DNA of 64,000 nucleotides from Billgrantia tianxiuensis (GTDB lineage Bacteria; Pseudomonadota; Gammaproteobacteria; Pseudomonadales; Halomonadaceae). Under the pieces are notes generated by a model. It was not told where the DNA came from, ran no database searches, and saw only the letters and a list, made by a program, of their open reading frames with translations. Both the position numbers and the translations under genes were made by a program. Location: the NCBI RefSeq assembly GCF_009834345.1, contig NZ_CP035042.1:1984001-2048000 (forward strand). The letters run 5' to 3'. Positions 37,393 through 46,944 of this stretch are shown one piece after another (the first letter of the stretch is position 1; every line of letters begins with the position of its first letter).

Positions 37393-37553
37393 CGGCGGCA
37401 CTCTACTATCCTGATGTCGTTGATGAGTAGCGGTGCTCCGGCAAAGCCGGAATCTTCGAGACATGTCAGTGAGGTTAGCAATCTTCCGCGGTGGTCTCGA
37501 CCGCTCATGAATGTGCCAGTCCACCCCATTCCCATCATTTCGAGGAGGCGACC

Positions 37554-38039
37554 GTGTTTCGTGTGTGGTGGCATTTCACATTACTCATTACGGCGCTGGG
37601 CCTCGTCATGGGGGGAGCCCATGTCCTTGAGCTACCGATTCGGATGCAATACGACCCCGAGTTCTACATGCGGGTCACTTCAACCCTGTACCCGTACTTT
37701 GGATTCGTCGGTGGGCCGATTCAGGTCGTTGCCATCCTTGCTGCTGGTGTACTCACCTGGATGGTGCGCGAGCATGTGGCTTTTCGGACGACCCTGGCGG
37801 GAACGGCCTGCCTGGGCCTCTCCCTGGGGCTTTGGTTTCTGCTCGTTCAGCCGGTGAACGCCGCCTGGGCCGAGGCGCTGCAGGCCAGCCCGGCTGATGC
37901 GGTTCAGGCATACGCTCAACTGCGCAGTCGCTGGGAATACGGTCATGTTGCTGCCTTCATTGCCTGGTGCCTTGGTTTTGCGCTGCTTCTGAACGGAGTG
38001 GTGCGGGAGGCGATACAACCTTCAAGGCTTGAGCGCTGA
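37554..38039 (+). CDS. Four-helix membrane protein, DUF1772/anthrone-oxygenase-like
   Basis: A 161-residue protein with four predicted helices. The pattern FTLLITALGLVMGGAHVLELPIRMQYDPEFYMRV at the N-terminus and RSRWEYGHVAAFIAWCLGFALL at the C-terminus fit the DUF1772 fold. The family name refers to fungal anthrone oxygenases, but bacterial members have no proven activity. The start is GTG at 37554 with GAGGAGG upstream; an in-frame ATG at 37491 lacks a ribosome site. Confidence 0.65.
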   Translation: MFRVWWHFTLLITALGLVMGGAHVLELPIRMQYDPEFYMRVTSTLYPYFGFVGGPIQVVAILAAGVLTWMVREHVAFRTTLAGTACLGLSLGLWFLLVQPVNAAWAEALQASPADAVQAYAQLRSRWEYGHVAAFIAWCLGFALLLNGVVREAIQPSRLER

Positions 38040-38097
38040 TGCGCCAATCTTACCGCGCTGATGCGGCTGCCGCGCCTCAGCATGCTTCGAGGACTGT

Positions 38098-38673
38098 ATG
38101 AACCAGGATTACAGGACACCACCGGATAAGGCCGGCATGGAGCGTATCGAGCACAAGATCCGTTTTACGGGAACGCTTGGGCTCGTGCTGTTCGCGGTAG
38201 CAGTGGGTCTGGCTTACCTGCTTCTGCCTGCGTTCATTGGCTTTCCGCTCGAGCTGGCCGAACGCCTGGCCTTTGCCGCGCGTGCCAGCGCCGTGGTGCT
38301 GTTCTGTGTGCTCGTGGCGGTCGGCATGGTAGCCACGATACGCAGGTATTCACCGGAGGATATCGGCGGTTCCGCCGCCGGGCCGCCGAGTGAGAAGCTT
38401 GCCATTTATGTAGCGTTCCTGCAGAACACCCTGGAGCAGGCGGTATTGGCGGTTGGGTTCTACTTCGCCTTTGCCAGTCTGGTCGTGGGGGCGTGGCTTT
38501 CGCTCATCCCCGTCAGCGCAGCGTTCTTCGTGGTCGGTCGTATACTGTTCCTGCGAGGATATCGGCGAGGTGCCGAGGGGCGTGCTCTTGGCATGGTTCT
38601 GACCATGATGCCCGCCATCGTGGGCTATCCGGTCGTGTTTATCCTAATCTTGACTAACGCAATCGGTAGCTGA
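38098..38673 (+). CDS. MAPEG-family membrane protein
   Basis: A 191-residue protein with four membrane helices. The second half has MAPEG signatures: SEKLAIYVAFLQNTLEQAVLAVG (with Asn and Glu), and GRILFLRGYRRGAEGRALGM. MAPEG proteins conjugate glutathione to lipophilic electrophiles or reduce lipid peroxides, but many bacterial members are untested. It follows the DUF1772 protein gene by 58 bases. Confidence 0.75.
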   Translation: MNQDYRTPPDKAGMERIEHKIRFTGTLGLVLFAVAVGLAYLLLPAFIGFPLELAERLAFAARASAVVLFCVLVAVGMVATIRRYSPEDIGGSAAGPPSEKLAIYVAFLQNTLEQAVLAVGFYFAFASLVVGAWLSLIPVSAAFFVVGRILFLRGYRRGAEGRALGMVLTMMPAIVGYPVVFILILTNAIGS

Positions 38674-38712
38674 GCGATTATTTTCTGCAAGGGACGTGAC
38701 AGGAGAGCTTTC

Positions 38713-39096
38713 ATGGACGAATCGAAGCAACGCGAGCTGATCGAGCAGTACATCGCTGCCTATAACGACTTCGACATCGAAGGAATGCTTGCCGTACTGG
38801 CACCGGACGTCGAGTTCGAGAATTACTCGGGCGAGGAGCTGACGGCCTCGGCGAGTGGCATCGAGGAGTTCCGCTTGCTCGCACAGCGGGCCAAGGGGCT
38901 CTTCACCGAGCGCTTTCAGCGTGTGACCTCTCTGGTCTTCAACCAGGAGAGCGCCACGGCCGAGATCGACTACCATGGCCGCCTGGCCCAGGACATTCCC
39001 GGCGGGCCGAAGGCGGGAAGCCTGATCGAACTGAACGGCGTCTCGGAGTTCACCTTCGGCGCTGGACGGATCATCAAGATAATCGATCGAAGCTGA
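38713..39096 (+). CDS. SnoaL/NTF2-like domain protein
   Basis: A 127-residue single-domain protein. The pattern QYIAAYNDFDIEGMLAVLAPDVEFENYSGEE is typical of the SnoaL-like polyketide-cyclase/NTF2 fold. C-terminal strands (ELNGVSEFTFGAGRIIKIID) close the cone. Such proteins are versatile small-molecule binders or isomerases. It is part of a same-strand run (MAPEG, SnoaL, RibD-like, SDR). Confidence 0.8.
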   Translation: MDESKQRELIEQYIAAYNDFDIEGMLAVLAPDVEFENYSGEELTASASGIEEFRLLAQRAKGLFTERFQRVTSLVFNQESATAEIDYHGRLAQDIPGGPKAGSLIELNGVSEFTFGAGRIIKIIDRS

Positions 39097-39118
39097 CGTA
39101 ACGGAAAGGCGTGAAGCC

Positions 39119-39685
39119 ATGAAGACACAGTATTACACCGCATCCAGCCTGGATGGCTTTATCGCCACCGAGGACGACTCGCTGGAGTGGCTGTTTCCGC
39201 TTGGTGATCTGAACGAATCCAGCTATCCGGCGTTCATCGCCGAGGTGGGTGCGTTGGCCATGGGGGCTTCCACCTACGAGTGGATCCTGCGCAATGCCGA
39301 TACCGTGGCGGCCGAAACCGGCTCGCCATGGCCCTACACCCAGCCGACCTGGGTGTTCACCCATCGTAACCTGGCGATTCCCGAAGGAGCGGACGTTCGC
39401 TTCGTGCAGGGGGAGGTGGGGCCTATCCATGAAGAGATGCGTGCAGCCGCGGGAGGAAAAAACCTCTGGATCGTCGGTGGTGGCGATCTGGCGGGGCAGT
39501 TTCATGATGCCGGCCTGCTCGATGAGCTCATCGTCCAGATTGGTTCCGTTACCCTGGGCAAGGGTAAACCGCTATTTCCACGCCGCGTGCTGAGCCCAAC
39601 CCTGCGCCTCGAATCGGTACGCCAGATGGGTGCCGGTATGGTCGAGTTGCGGTATGGGGTGGTCGCAAGGGAGGAATCGCATTGA
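39119..39685 (+). CDS. Dihydrofolate reductase/RibD C-terminal family protein
   Basis: A 188-residue reductase domain. The opening KTQYYTASSLDGFIATEDDSLEWL, ALAMGASTYEWIL, and the NADPH-binding strand NLWIVGGGDLAGQFHDAGLLDEL are features of the RibD C-terminal/YwjB family. It likely uses NADPH on an unknown substrate. The stop overlaps the TTG start of the SDR gene, so the two are translationally coupled. Confidence 0.85.
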   Translation: MKTQYYTASSLDGFIATEDDSLEWLFPLGDLNESSYPAFIAEVGALAMGASTYEWILRNADTVAAETGSPWPYTQPTWVFTHRNLAIPEGADVRFVQGEVGPIHEEMRAAAGGKNLWIVGGGDLAGQFHDAGLLDELIVQIGSVTLGKGKPLFPRRVLSPTLRLESVRQMGAGMVELRYGVVAREESH

Positions 39686-40428
39686 AGAAAGTCCTGGTGG
39701 CTACCGGCGGCAGCCGGGGCATCGGCGCGGCCACCGCCCGCCTGGCTGCCGCTGGCGGCTATGCCGTATGCATCAACTATCGTCACAATGAAGCGGCGGC
39801 GCTGGCCGTGGTCGAGGAGATCGCCCAAGCCGGCGGCGAGGCGATTGCCGTGGCGGGGGATGTCGGCAACGAGGCCGACGTGATGCGCCTGTTTGCCGAA
39901 GTCGATGAAAAGCTCGGCACGGTCACGGCGCTGGTCAACAACGCCGGCATTCTGGAAACGCAGATGCGCGTAGAGGAGATGGACGCCGCGCGCCTGCACC
40001 GGGTGCTGACGGCTAACGTGATCGGCAGCTTTCTCTGCGCCCGGGAAGCCGTGCGGCGCATGTCGACCCGGCATGGTGGTCAGGGCGGGGCGATCGTCAA
40101 CGTCTCCTCGATTGCCTCGCGGCTCGGCGCGCCGGATGAGTACGTCGATTACGCCGCTGCCAAAGGCGCCATCGACAGCTTCACCATCGGCCTGGCCAAG
40201 GAGGTCGCGGGCGAGGGCATCCGGGTCAACGCCGTGCGTCCGGGAGTGATCTATACCGAGATCCACGCCAGTGGCGGCGAGCCCGACCGCGTCGAGCGGG
40301 TCAAATCCTCCGTGCCCATGCAGCGCGGCGGCCAAGCCGAGGAGGTTGCCCGCGCCATTCTCTGGCTGCTTTCGGATGAAGCCTCGTACTCCACTGGGGC
40401 GCTGCTGGACGTGACGGGAGGAAGATAG
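39682..40428 (+). CDS. Short-chain dehydrogenase/reductase (SDR)
   Basis: A 248-residue SDR. The NAD(P) motif is VATGGSRGIGAATA (TGxxxGIG), the NNAG motif is LVNNAGIL, and catalytic Ser, Tyr and Lys fall in VSSIA and YVDYAAAKG. Cofactor is probably NADPH, given NYRHNEA after strand 2. The start is TTG at 39682, supported by GGAGG at proper spacing and overlap with the previous stop. Substrate unknown. Confidence 0.9.
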   Translation: MKKVLVATGGSRGIGAATARLAAAGGYAVCINYRHNEAAALAVVEEIAQAGGEAIAVAGDVGNEADVMRLFAEVDEKLGTVTALVNNAGILETQMRVEEMDAARLHRVLTANVIGSFLCAREAVRRMSTRHGGQGGAIVNVSSIASRLGAPDEYVDYAAAKGAIDSFTIGLAKEVAGEGIRVNAVRPGVIYTEIHASGGEPDRVERVKSSVPMQRGGQAEEVARAILWLLSDEASYSTGALLDVTGGR

Positions 40429-40583
40429 TCGGCTGCGACAAGAGGAGAGATTCAGTCAGGCGTACGAGAACGGTCATGTGTCTAGACCTTTTGTCTATGT
40501 TGCTTTCAATGTTACTCAGCGTTAGCTTGGGTAATGAAAGCCGCTGAGACGGCTCTGACGAAAAAACACAAGTACGCAGGGAA

Positions 40584-40610
40584 CTACCCGGTAACAAGTT
40601 TGCCGGGTAG
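40584..40610 (+). terminator. Candidate terminator hairpin downstream of SDR gene
   Basis: CTACCCGG (40584-40591) pairs with CCGGGTAG (40603-40610) across 11 bases, followed by the T-rich ATTCTTGTTT. It would end the MAPEG-to-SDR transcripts. The rest of the 348-base gap (40429-40776) before the YcaO gene shows no other gene; it should contain the YcaO promoter, but I see no confident hexamers. Confidence 0.6.
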
Positions 40611-40776
40611 ATTCTTGTTTGCCCTATCTCCAGGCTCCTCACGGCTTCATCTTCCGACTCGCGGCGTATCGCCGGGATTTCCTCCCTTGCCCGTCGGTTA
40701 CCGAAAGCGCCCGGGCGGTGTGATAGACTGCGCGCCTCGGCCTGCGCCAGCAACACTTCCCCATCGGTAGCCCGTC

Positions 40777-42980
40777 ATGGAAATCAAAGTCAATTTTCTC
40801 GAAAATCTCAGGCTTGAAGCCAAGTTTGACGATTTCACCGTCATCACCGACCAGCCCATTCGCTACAAGGGCGACGGCTCGGCGCCAAGCCCGTTCGACT
40901 ACTTCCTGGCGTCTTCTGCGCTGTGTGCGGCCTACTTCGTGCGGGTCTACTGCCTGGCGCGCAACATCCCCACCGAGAACATCCGGCTCTCGCAGAACAA
41001 CATCGTCGACCCGGAAAACCGCTACAACCAGATCTTCAAGATCCAGGTCGAGCTGCCGGAGGACATCTCCGAGAAGGACCGCGAGGGCATCCTGCGCTCC
41101 ATTGACCGCTGCACCGTCAAGAAGGTGGTGCAGACCGGCCCCGAGTTTCAGATCGAGACGGTGGAGAACCTCGACGAGGACGCCCAGGCCCTGCTGATGG
41201 TGCAGCCCGACGAAGACGCCTACACCTGGATCGAAGGCAAGGACCTGCCGCTGGAGCAGACCATCGCCAACATGTCCGGCATGCTGGCGGAGCTGGGCAT
41301 GAAGATCGAGATCGCCTCCTGGCGCAACATCGTGCCCCACGTGTGGTCGCTGCACATTCGCGACGCCGCCTCGCCGATGTGCTTCACCAACGGCAAGGGC
41401 GCCACCAAGGAGAGCGCGCTATGCTCGGCGCTGGGCGAGTTCATCGAGCGCCTGAGCTGCAACTTCTTCTACAACGATCAGTTCTTCGGCGAAGAGATCG
41501 CCAACAGCGCTTTCGTTCACTACCCAACGAAGAGTGGTTCAAGCCGGGACCCAATGACGAGCTGCCGGAAGGCATCCTCGACGCGTACACCCGCGAGATC
41601 TACGACCCGGAAGGCGAGTTGCGCGGCTCGCACCTGATCGACACCAATTCCGGCAAGGTTGAACGCGGAATCGTCGCCTTGCCCTTCGTGCGCCAGTCCG
41701 ACGGCGAGACGGTCTACTTCCCCTCGAATTTGATTGAGAACCTCTACCTCAGCAACGGCATGAGTGCCGGTAACACGCTGCAGGAAGCCCAGGTGCAGTG
41801 CCTTTCGGAGATCTTCGAGCGGGCGGTAAAGCGGGAAATTCTGGAGCAGGAGCTGGCGCTGCCGGACGTGCCCCAGGAAGTGCTGCAGCGCTACCCGGCC
41901 ATTCTCGAAGGCATCCAGGCGCTGGAGGCCCAGGGCTATCCGGTACTGGTCAAGGACGCCTCCCTCGGCGGCCAGTTCCCGGTGATGTGCGTGACCCTGA
42001 TGAACCCGCGCACCGGCGGCGTGTTTGCCTCCTTCGGCGCCCACCCCAGCTTCGAGGTGGCGCTGGAGCGCAGCCTTACCGAGCTGCTGCAGGGCCGCAG
42101 CTTCGAAGGCCTGAACGACTTCCTGCCGCCGACCTTCAACTCCCAGGCGGTCTCCGAGCCCAACAACTTCGTCGAGCACTTCATCGACTCCTCGGGCCTG
42201 GTCTCCTGGCGCTTCTTCAGTGCCAAGAGCGAGTTCGAGTTCGCCGATTGGGACTTCTCCGGCAGCGGTTCCAACAGTACGGAGGAAGAAGCAGCCACGC
42301 TGTTCGGCATTCTGGAAGAGTTGGGGCTCGAGGCCTACATGGCCGTGCATGAAGACCTGGGCGCGCCGGTGTGCCGCATCCTGGTGCCGGGCTACTCCGA
42401 GGTGTACCCGGTGGAGGACCTGATCTGGGACAACACCAACATGGCGCTGGACTATCGCGAGGACATCCTCAACCTCCACGCCCTGGGCGACGAGCAACTG
42501 GCCGACCTGCTGGCGCGCCTGGACGAGAGCCAGCTCGACGAGCACATGGACATCATCACCCTGATCGGTATCGAGTTCGACGAGAACACCGTGTGGGGCC
42601 AACTCACCATCCTCGAGCTGAAGCTGCTGATCAATCTTGCCCTGGGGCAGCACGAGGAGGCGCTGGAGCGGGTCGAGATGTTCCAGCAGTACAACGACAA
42701 CACCGTGGAACGCGGGCTGTTCTACCAGGCCATGGCCGCGGTGCTGGAGATCGTGCTCGACGACGAGTTGGAACTCGACGACTACTTGCACAACCTCACT
42801 CGCATGTTCGGCGAGCAGACCATGGCGGCGGTGGTCGGTTCGGTGAACGGCGACGTGCGCTTCCACGGCCTCACGCCCACCAACATGCAGCTCGAAGGCC
42901 TGGAGAAGCATCAGCGCCTGATCGAGAGCTACAAGAAGCTGCATGCCCACCGCGCCAGGCGGGCAGGTGTGGCGGTGTAA
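40777..42980 (+). pseudogene. ycaO: OsmC-YcaO fusion protein, one frameshift
   Basis: A protein of about 734 residues. The N-terminal 130 residues are an OsmC/Ohr-like domain (GSAPSPFDYFLASSALCAAYFVR). Residues about 200-560 are the YcaO ATP-using domain (SPMCFTNGKGATKESALCSALGEFIERLS and SNGMSAGNTLQEAQVQCLSEIFERAVKRE, with Glu clusters for Mg-ATP). The C-terminal part is TPR-like and matches E. coli YcaO. The frame breaks at 41523-41525, where CCC should be CCCC (HYPNEEWF). YcaO domains activate amide backbones for cyclodehydration; non-azoline YcaO of this type supports ribosomal S12 methylthiolation in E. coli. Confidence 0.85.
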
Positions 42981-43011
42981 GCCCAACGAGCGCCAGCTCC
43001 GGCAACACACA

Positions 43012-43049
43012 AGCGCCCCGGGTCAGTTCATACTGGCCCGGGGCGCTTG
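43012..43049 (+). terminator. Strong terminator after YcaO gene
   Basis: AAGCGCCCCGGG (43012-43023) pairs with CCCGGGGCGCTT (43038-43049), with an inner TCAG/CTGG continuation. GCGTTTTCATT follows. It is 32 bases after the YcaO stop. Confidence 0.75.
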
Positions 43050-43091
43050 CGTTTTCATTCACCCAGGATATGAGCCAATGAGAGCAACAAC

Positions 43092-43568
43092 ATGGTGAAA
43101 GTGGCGATATTCGTGGACGTCCAGAACGTCTACTACACGGTGCGGCAAGCGTATAAGCGCAACTTCGACTACAACAAGTTCTGGGCCGAAGCCACCGCTG
43201 GCAGAGAGGTCGTGAAAGCCATTGCCTATGCCATCGACAGAGGCGACCGGAAGCAGCAGGAATTTCAGAACATTCTTCGCGCCATTGGGTTCGAGGTGAA
43301 GCTGAAACCCTACATCCAAAGATCGGACGGCTCGGCAAAAGGCGATTGGGATGTTGGCATCACGCTAGATGCCATCGAGTACGCCGAGCAGGCGGATGTC
43401 ATCGTGCTGGTCTCGGGCGATGGGGATTTCGATCTTTTGGTGAACAAGATTCGTGATGTACATGGAAAGACAGTCGAAGTCTATGGTGTGCCACAGTTGA
43501 CCGCCGCTTCGCTGGCGAGCGCGGCGAGTGAGTTCAGGCCTATCGATACAACTCTTTTGCTGATTTAG
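43092..43568 (+). CDS. NYN-domain (LabA/DUF88-type) putative RNase
   Basis: A 158-residue PIN-like NYN protein. Acidic residues expected of the metal site are seen in VAIFVDVQNVYYTV, KGDWDVGITLDAIEYA and VLVSGDGDFDLLVNKI. LabA/DUF88 proteins are thought to be metal-dependent ribonucleases. ATG at 43092. It stands alone between the YcaO terminator and an SDR gene. Confidence 0.85.
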   Translation: MVKVAIFVDVQNVYYTVRQAYKRNFDYNKFWAEATAGREVVKAIAYAIDRGDRKQQEFQNILRAIGFEVKLKPYIQRSDGSAKGDWDVGITLDAIEYAEQADVIVLVSGDGDFDLLVNKIRDVHGKTVEVYGVPQLTAASLASAASEFRPIDTTLLLI

Positions 43569-43702
43569 GTTGAATGAGGCAGCAGCGGTGAATTAGCTAA
43601 ATAATGCACTGTATGTTGTGCCTTGAAGCATGTTCCCCTATCGCCTATGCCTGATAGGCAGAAAGTGCCACCAGTACGTACGATTTGTCATGAGGGTGCG
43701 AT

Positions 43703-44452
43703 ATGGAATTCGCGGGCAAGGTTGCGCTGGTCACCGGAGCGGGGGCCGGCAACGGTGAGACGATAGCCGAACGGCTCCATGCTGGTGGGGCCTCGGTCGT
43801 GCTGCTCAGCCGACGGTTGGGTACGGTGCAGGCGGTATGTGAGAGGATCGACCCGCAAGGCACACGAACCATGCCGCTGGAGGCAGACGTGCGCGAGCCC
43901 GAGGCGATGGAACGTGCCGTGGCTGAGACGGTCGAGCGGTTCGGCAAGCTCGATATGGCCGTCAACAACGCCGGCGTGACGGGTCCTGCAGGCGTATCGG
44001 TGGCGAATATCGAAGTGGAGACGTGGCAGGAAGTGATCGAAACCGATCTTTCCGGCATCTTCTATTCGATGAAATACGAGATTCCCGCCATGCTCGAGAA
44101 TGGCGCCGGTGCGATCGTCAACCTCTCCTCGGCCAACGGGCTGGTGGGGCTCGCCGGCATGGCCGCCTATACCGCGGCGAAGCATGGCATCATCGGCCTG
44201 ACCCGCTCGGCGGCGCTGGAGCTGGCCGAGAGCCATGTTCGTGTCTGTGCCGTCGCTCCCGGCTATGTTGCTACCCCGCGGATTCTGGAGTCGGGGCAAG
44301 ACGTTACGGAGTGGATGGCAAGCCAGCATCCCATGAAACGCCTTGCCAGCCGGGAGGAAGTGGCGGAGCTGGTCGCTTACCTGCTGAGCGAGCGCGCCGC
44401 CTTCATGACAGGCAGCGTGCACTCCATTGACGGTGGGTATACGGCTCAATAA
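43703..44452 (+). CDS. Short-chain dehydrogenase/reductase (SDR)
   Basis: A 249-residue SDR with TGAGAGNGETIA as nucleotide motif (an unusual GAGNG form of TGxxxGxG), LEADVRE, AVNNAGVTGP, the catalytic Ser in LSSANG, and YTAAKHG. SVHSIDGGYTAQ is the standard ending. Cofactor preference is not clear. Substrate unknown. Confidence 0.88.
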   Translation: MEFAGKVALVTGAGAGNGETIAERLHAGGASVVLLSRRLGTVQAVCERIDPQGTRTMPLEADVREPEAMERAVAETVERFGKLDMAVNNAGVTGPAGVSVANIEVETWQEVIETDLSGIFYSMKYEIPAMLENGAGAIVNLSSANGLVGLAGMAAYTAAKHGIIGLTRSAALELAESHVRVCAVAPGYVATPRILESGQDVTEWMASQHPMKRLASREEVAELVAYLLSERAAFMTGSVHSIDGGYTAQ

Positions 44453-44537
44453 GAACGCTATTTCTGTTTCGAGCTCATTTAGCCGGAATGCTTCACGCTT
44501 GCGGCGGGCATAGTCTTCTGTAACCGAGGTTAGCGGA

Positions 44538-44975
44538 GTGACGATCACAATAAGAGCCTACCAAGAGCAAGACAGGGCAGCAGTCATTAGGCTATGGCAT
44601 GAATGTGGCCTGGTAAGACCGTGGAACGATCCTGAGAAAGACATCGACAGGAAGCTCACGATGCAGGCGGAGCTGTTCCTTGTCGGTGAGTTCGAGGGCC
44701 GCATCGTGGCCTCGGCGATGGCGGGATTCGACGGCCATCGCGGCTCCGTCTACTACCTGGCGGTCGATCCGCGGCATCAGCATATGGGGCATGGGCGTGA
44801 GCTGATGGCAAGGGTGGAGGCGCAGCTGCTGGCATTGGGATGCCCGAAGCTGAATATTGCCGTTCGCACCTCGAACGAGAGCGTTTTGGCCTTCTATCGT
44901 CGTCTCGGCTATTCCGTCGACGATGTGGTGAGCCTGGGTAAACGACTGATCGCCGACGACACTGCCTCTCCCTGA
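44538..44975 (+). CDS. GNAT acetyltransferase, YpeA-like
   Basis: A 145-residue N-acetyltransferase. The acetyl-CoA pyrophosphate loop is HQHMGHGRELM (Q/RxxGxG), preceded by GSVYYLAVDPRHQ. SNESVLAFYRRLGYSVDDVVSLGKRL is the C-terminal helix/strand. WHECGLVRPWNDPEKDIDRKL near the N-terminus is characteristic of the YpeA subgroup. The start is GTG at 44538. Substrate unknown. Confidence 0.87.
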   Translation: MTITIRAYQEQDRAAVIRLWHECGLVRPWNDPEKDIDRKLTMQAELFLVGEFEGRIVASAMAGFDGHRGSVYYLAVDPRHQHMGHGRELMARVEAQLLALGCPKLNIAVRTSNESVLAFYRRLGYSVDDVVSLGKRLIADDTASP

Positions 44976-45057
44976 GCAAGAAATATCTGAGAGTTGTGTC
45001 GATGTGCCCGGTAGTCGCTCGACGACTGATCAGATGCCACTCCCAACGGAGGCCACG

Positions 45058-45732
45058 ATGAGCCAACTACGCGTGTCATGCTTCAGTATTTCTCTGGATG
45101 GGTTTGCCGCCGGCCCCGAGCAGAGCCTGGAAAACCCGATGGGTATCAACGGCCTGGAGAATCAGGACTGGCAGTTTGCAACCGCGACTTTCCAGCAGCG
45201 CGTGCTGGGTAAGGAGGGTGGAGAAACCAGTACTGATGACGATTTCGTCACCCGCGGGTTCGACAACGTCGGCGCCTGGATCATGGGCCGCAACATGTTC
45301 GGTCCCGTACGCGGCCCCTGGCGGGATGAGAGCTGGAAGGGGTGGTGGGGCGACAACCCGCCGTTTCACATGCCGGTCTTCGTATTGACCCATCACCCTC
45401 GCGATCCGGTCGAGATGCCGGACGGCACCACATTCTACTTCGTCACCCAAGGCATTCATGCGGCTCTGGAGCGCGCCCGCGAAGCCGCAGGTGATAGGGA
45501 CGTACGCCTGGGCGGCGGTGTGGCGACCGTGCAACAGTACCTGAGTGCGCAGCTCGTCGATGAGCTTCACCTTGCCGTCACACCGGTACTGCTCGGCGCC
45601 GGGGAACACCTGTTCACCGGCCTCAACATGCGCGCGCTCGGCTATCGCTGCGTAGAGAGGGTGGCGACGGAAAAGGTGACCCACATGGTACTCAGGAGAA
45701 GTGCAGCAAGAGCGAACGGATATCCGTCATGA
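45058..45732 (+). CDS. Dihydrofolate reductase/RibD C-terminal family protein
   Basis: A 224-residue reductase of the RibD-C family, different from that at 39119. Seen are CFSISLDGFAAGPEQSLENP, WIMGRNMFGPVRGPW, VFVLTHHPRDPVEM and RLGGGVATVQQYLSAQLVDEL. Larger N-terminal insert (residues 20-70) than its relative. The ATG at 45058 has GGAGG upstream. NADPH-dependent, unknown substrate. Confidence 0.85.
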   Translation: MSQLRVSCFSISLDGFAAGPEQSLENPMGINGLENQDWQFATATFQQRVLGKEGGETSTDDDFVTRGFDNVGAWIMGRNMFGPVRGPWRDESWKGWWGDNPPFHMPVFVLTHHPRDPVEMPDGTTFYFVTQGIHAALERAREAAGDRDVRLGGGVATVQQYLSAQLVDELHLAVTPVLLGAGEHLFTGLNMRALGYRCVERVATEKVTHMVLRRSAARANGYPS

Positions 45733-45926
45733 TGCGTGCGCATTGACGTACTTACCGAAAAATTCCCGGCGGAGAGGGAACTGCCAGCTTCACCCAATAG
45801 CTAAAACTATCAGCTTCATTAATGGCTTTTTTTAGCCTGGTTCCGGTCACTTTGTGGCACACTCGGGCGTGAGCAGGGTTCGATCCAGCACGGACGCGCA
45901 GAGCAGCCTAGTGGAGCCCACGCACC

Positions 45927-46865
45927 ATGAGTGACGATGCCGCGCCGTTGAGCGTAGACACCGCTGTCTATAAAACGCTGTTGGAGTCTACTCAGGCCAT
46001 TCCCTGGCGAATCGATTGGGAGACGATGTGCTTCTCCTATATCGGGCCGCAGATCGAGCGCCTGCTGGGCTGGTCCCAGGGGAGTTGGATCGGTATCGAC
46101 GACTGGGTCGAGCGCATGCACCCGGAGGACCGCGAGCGGGTCGTCGGCTTCTGTGTGGCCCAGTCCAAGGCGGGAGTCGACCATGAGGCGGATTACCGCG
46201 CGCTGAAGGCCGACGGCAGCTACGTGTGGATTCGCGACGTCGTGCACGTGGTACGCAAAGACGACGGTGAAGTGGAAGCGCTGATCGGCTTCATGTTCGA
46301 CATCAGCGAGCGCAAGAAGAATGAGGAGAAACTGCTGCGGCTCCAGCGTGAGCTGGAGGAGCTCTCGTATCAGGATGGCCTGACCGGTGTCGCCAACCGG
46401 CGCCTGCTCGACTCCATACTGGAGTCGGAGTGGGCGAGTGCTCGGCGCTCCGGCCAGCCTCTATCGTTCATCATGCTCGATATCGACTGCTTCAAGCAGT
46501 ACAACGATCACTACGGCCATCTTGCGGGTGACGACTGCCTACGCCGGGTAGCGCACTCTCTCGGTTCCTCCATCGTGCGGCCTCGCGATTTGCTGGCACG
46601 CTTCGGCGGCGAGGAGTTCGCCCTCGTGTTGCCGGAAACGGACCTGGAAGCCGCCTGTCAGGTGGCGGAGCGCTGCCGAGCCGCCCTGAGCGACGAGGCC
46701 ATTCCTCATCGCGCTTCCGACGTCTCACACCTCGTCACCGTCAGCATGGGTGTGGCTACCGCCTACCCGGCAGAGGGCGGCATTCCGGCCAGTCTAATCG
46801 AGCAGGCGGATCGCCGGCTCTATCGTGCCAAGCAGAGTGGGCGGGATCGTATCGTTGCGGAGTGA
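45927..46865 (+). CDS. PAS-GGDEF diguanylate cyclase
   Basis: A 312-residue soluble protein. One PAS/PAC unit (about 15-135, AIPWRIDWETMCFSYIGPQIERLLGW..VWIRDVVHVV) is followed by a GGDEF domain (about 145-310) with QDGLTGVANRRLLD and RFGGEEF. RPRD five residues ahead is the I-site. No phosphodiesterase domain. It should synthesise c-di-GMP under PAS control. It is the third cyclase of the window. Confidence 0.9.
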   Translation: MSDDAAPLSVDTAVYKTLLESTQAIPWRIDWETMCFSYIGPQIERLLGWSQGSWIGIDDWVERMHPEDRERVVGFCVAQSKAGVDHEADYRALKADGSYVWIRDVVHVVRKDDGEVEALIGFMFDISERKKNEEKLLRLQRELEELSYQDGLTGVANRRLLDSILESEWASARRSGQPLSFIMLDIDCFKQYNDHYGHLAGDDCLRRVAHSLGSSIVRPRDLLARFGGEEFALVLPETDLEAACQVAERCRAALSDEAIPHRASDVSHLVTVSMGVATAYPAEGGIPASLIEQADRRLYRAKQSGRDRIVAE

Positions 46866-46944
46866 TTGACCTGTCTCAAGAGATGGGGTTGGCGCCAGCC
46901 TCCCTTGGTGATGTACGGTCAGTATTAACCTAGGTTATTGAGCG

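Noticed and set aside
41520..43010. 496-codon reverse frame opposite the YcaO gene
   Set aside because: Shadow frame; the forward frame encodes a clear YcaO domain with its ATP-binding glutamates.
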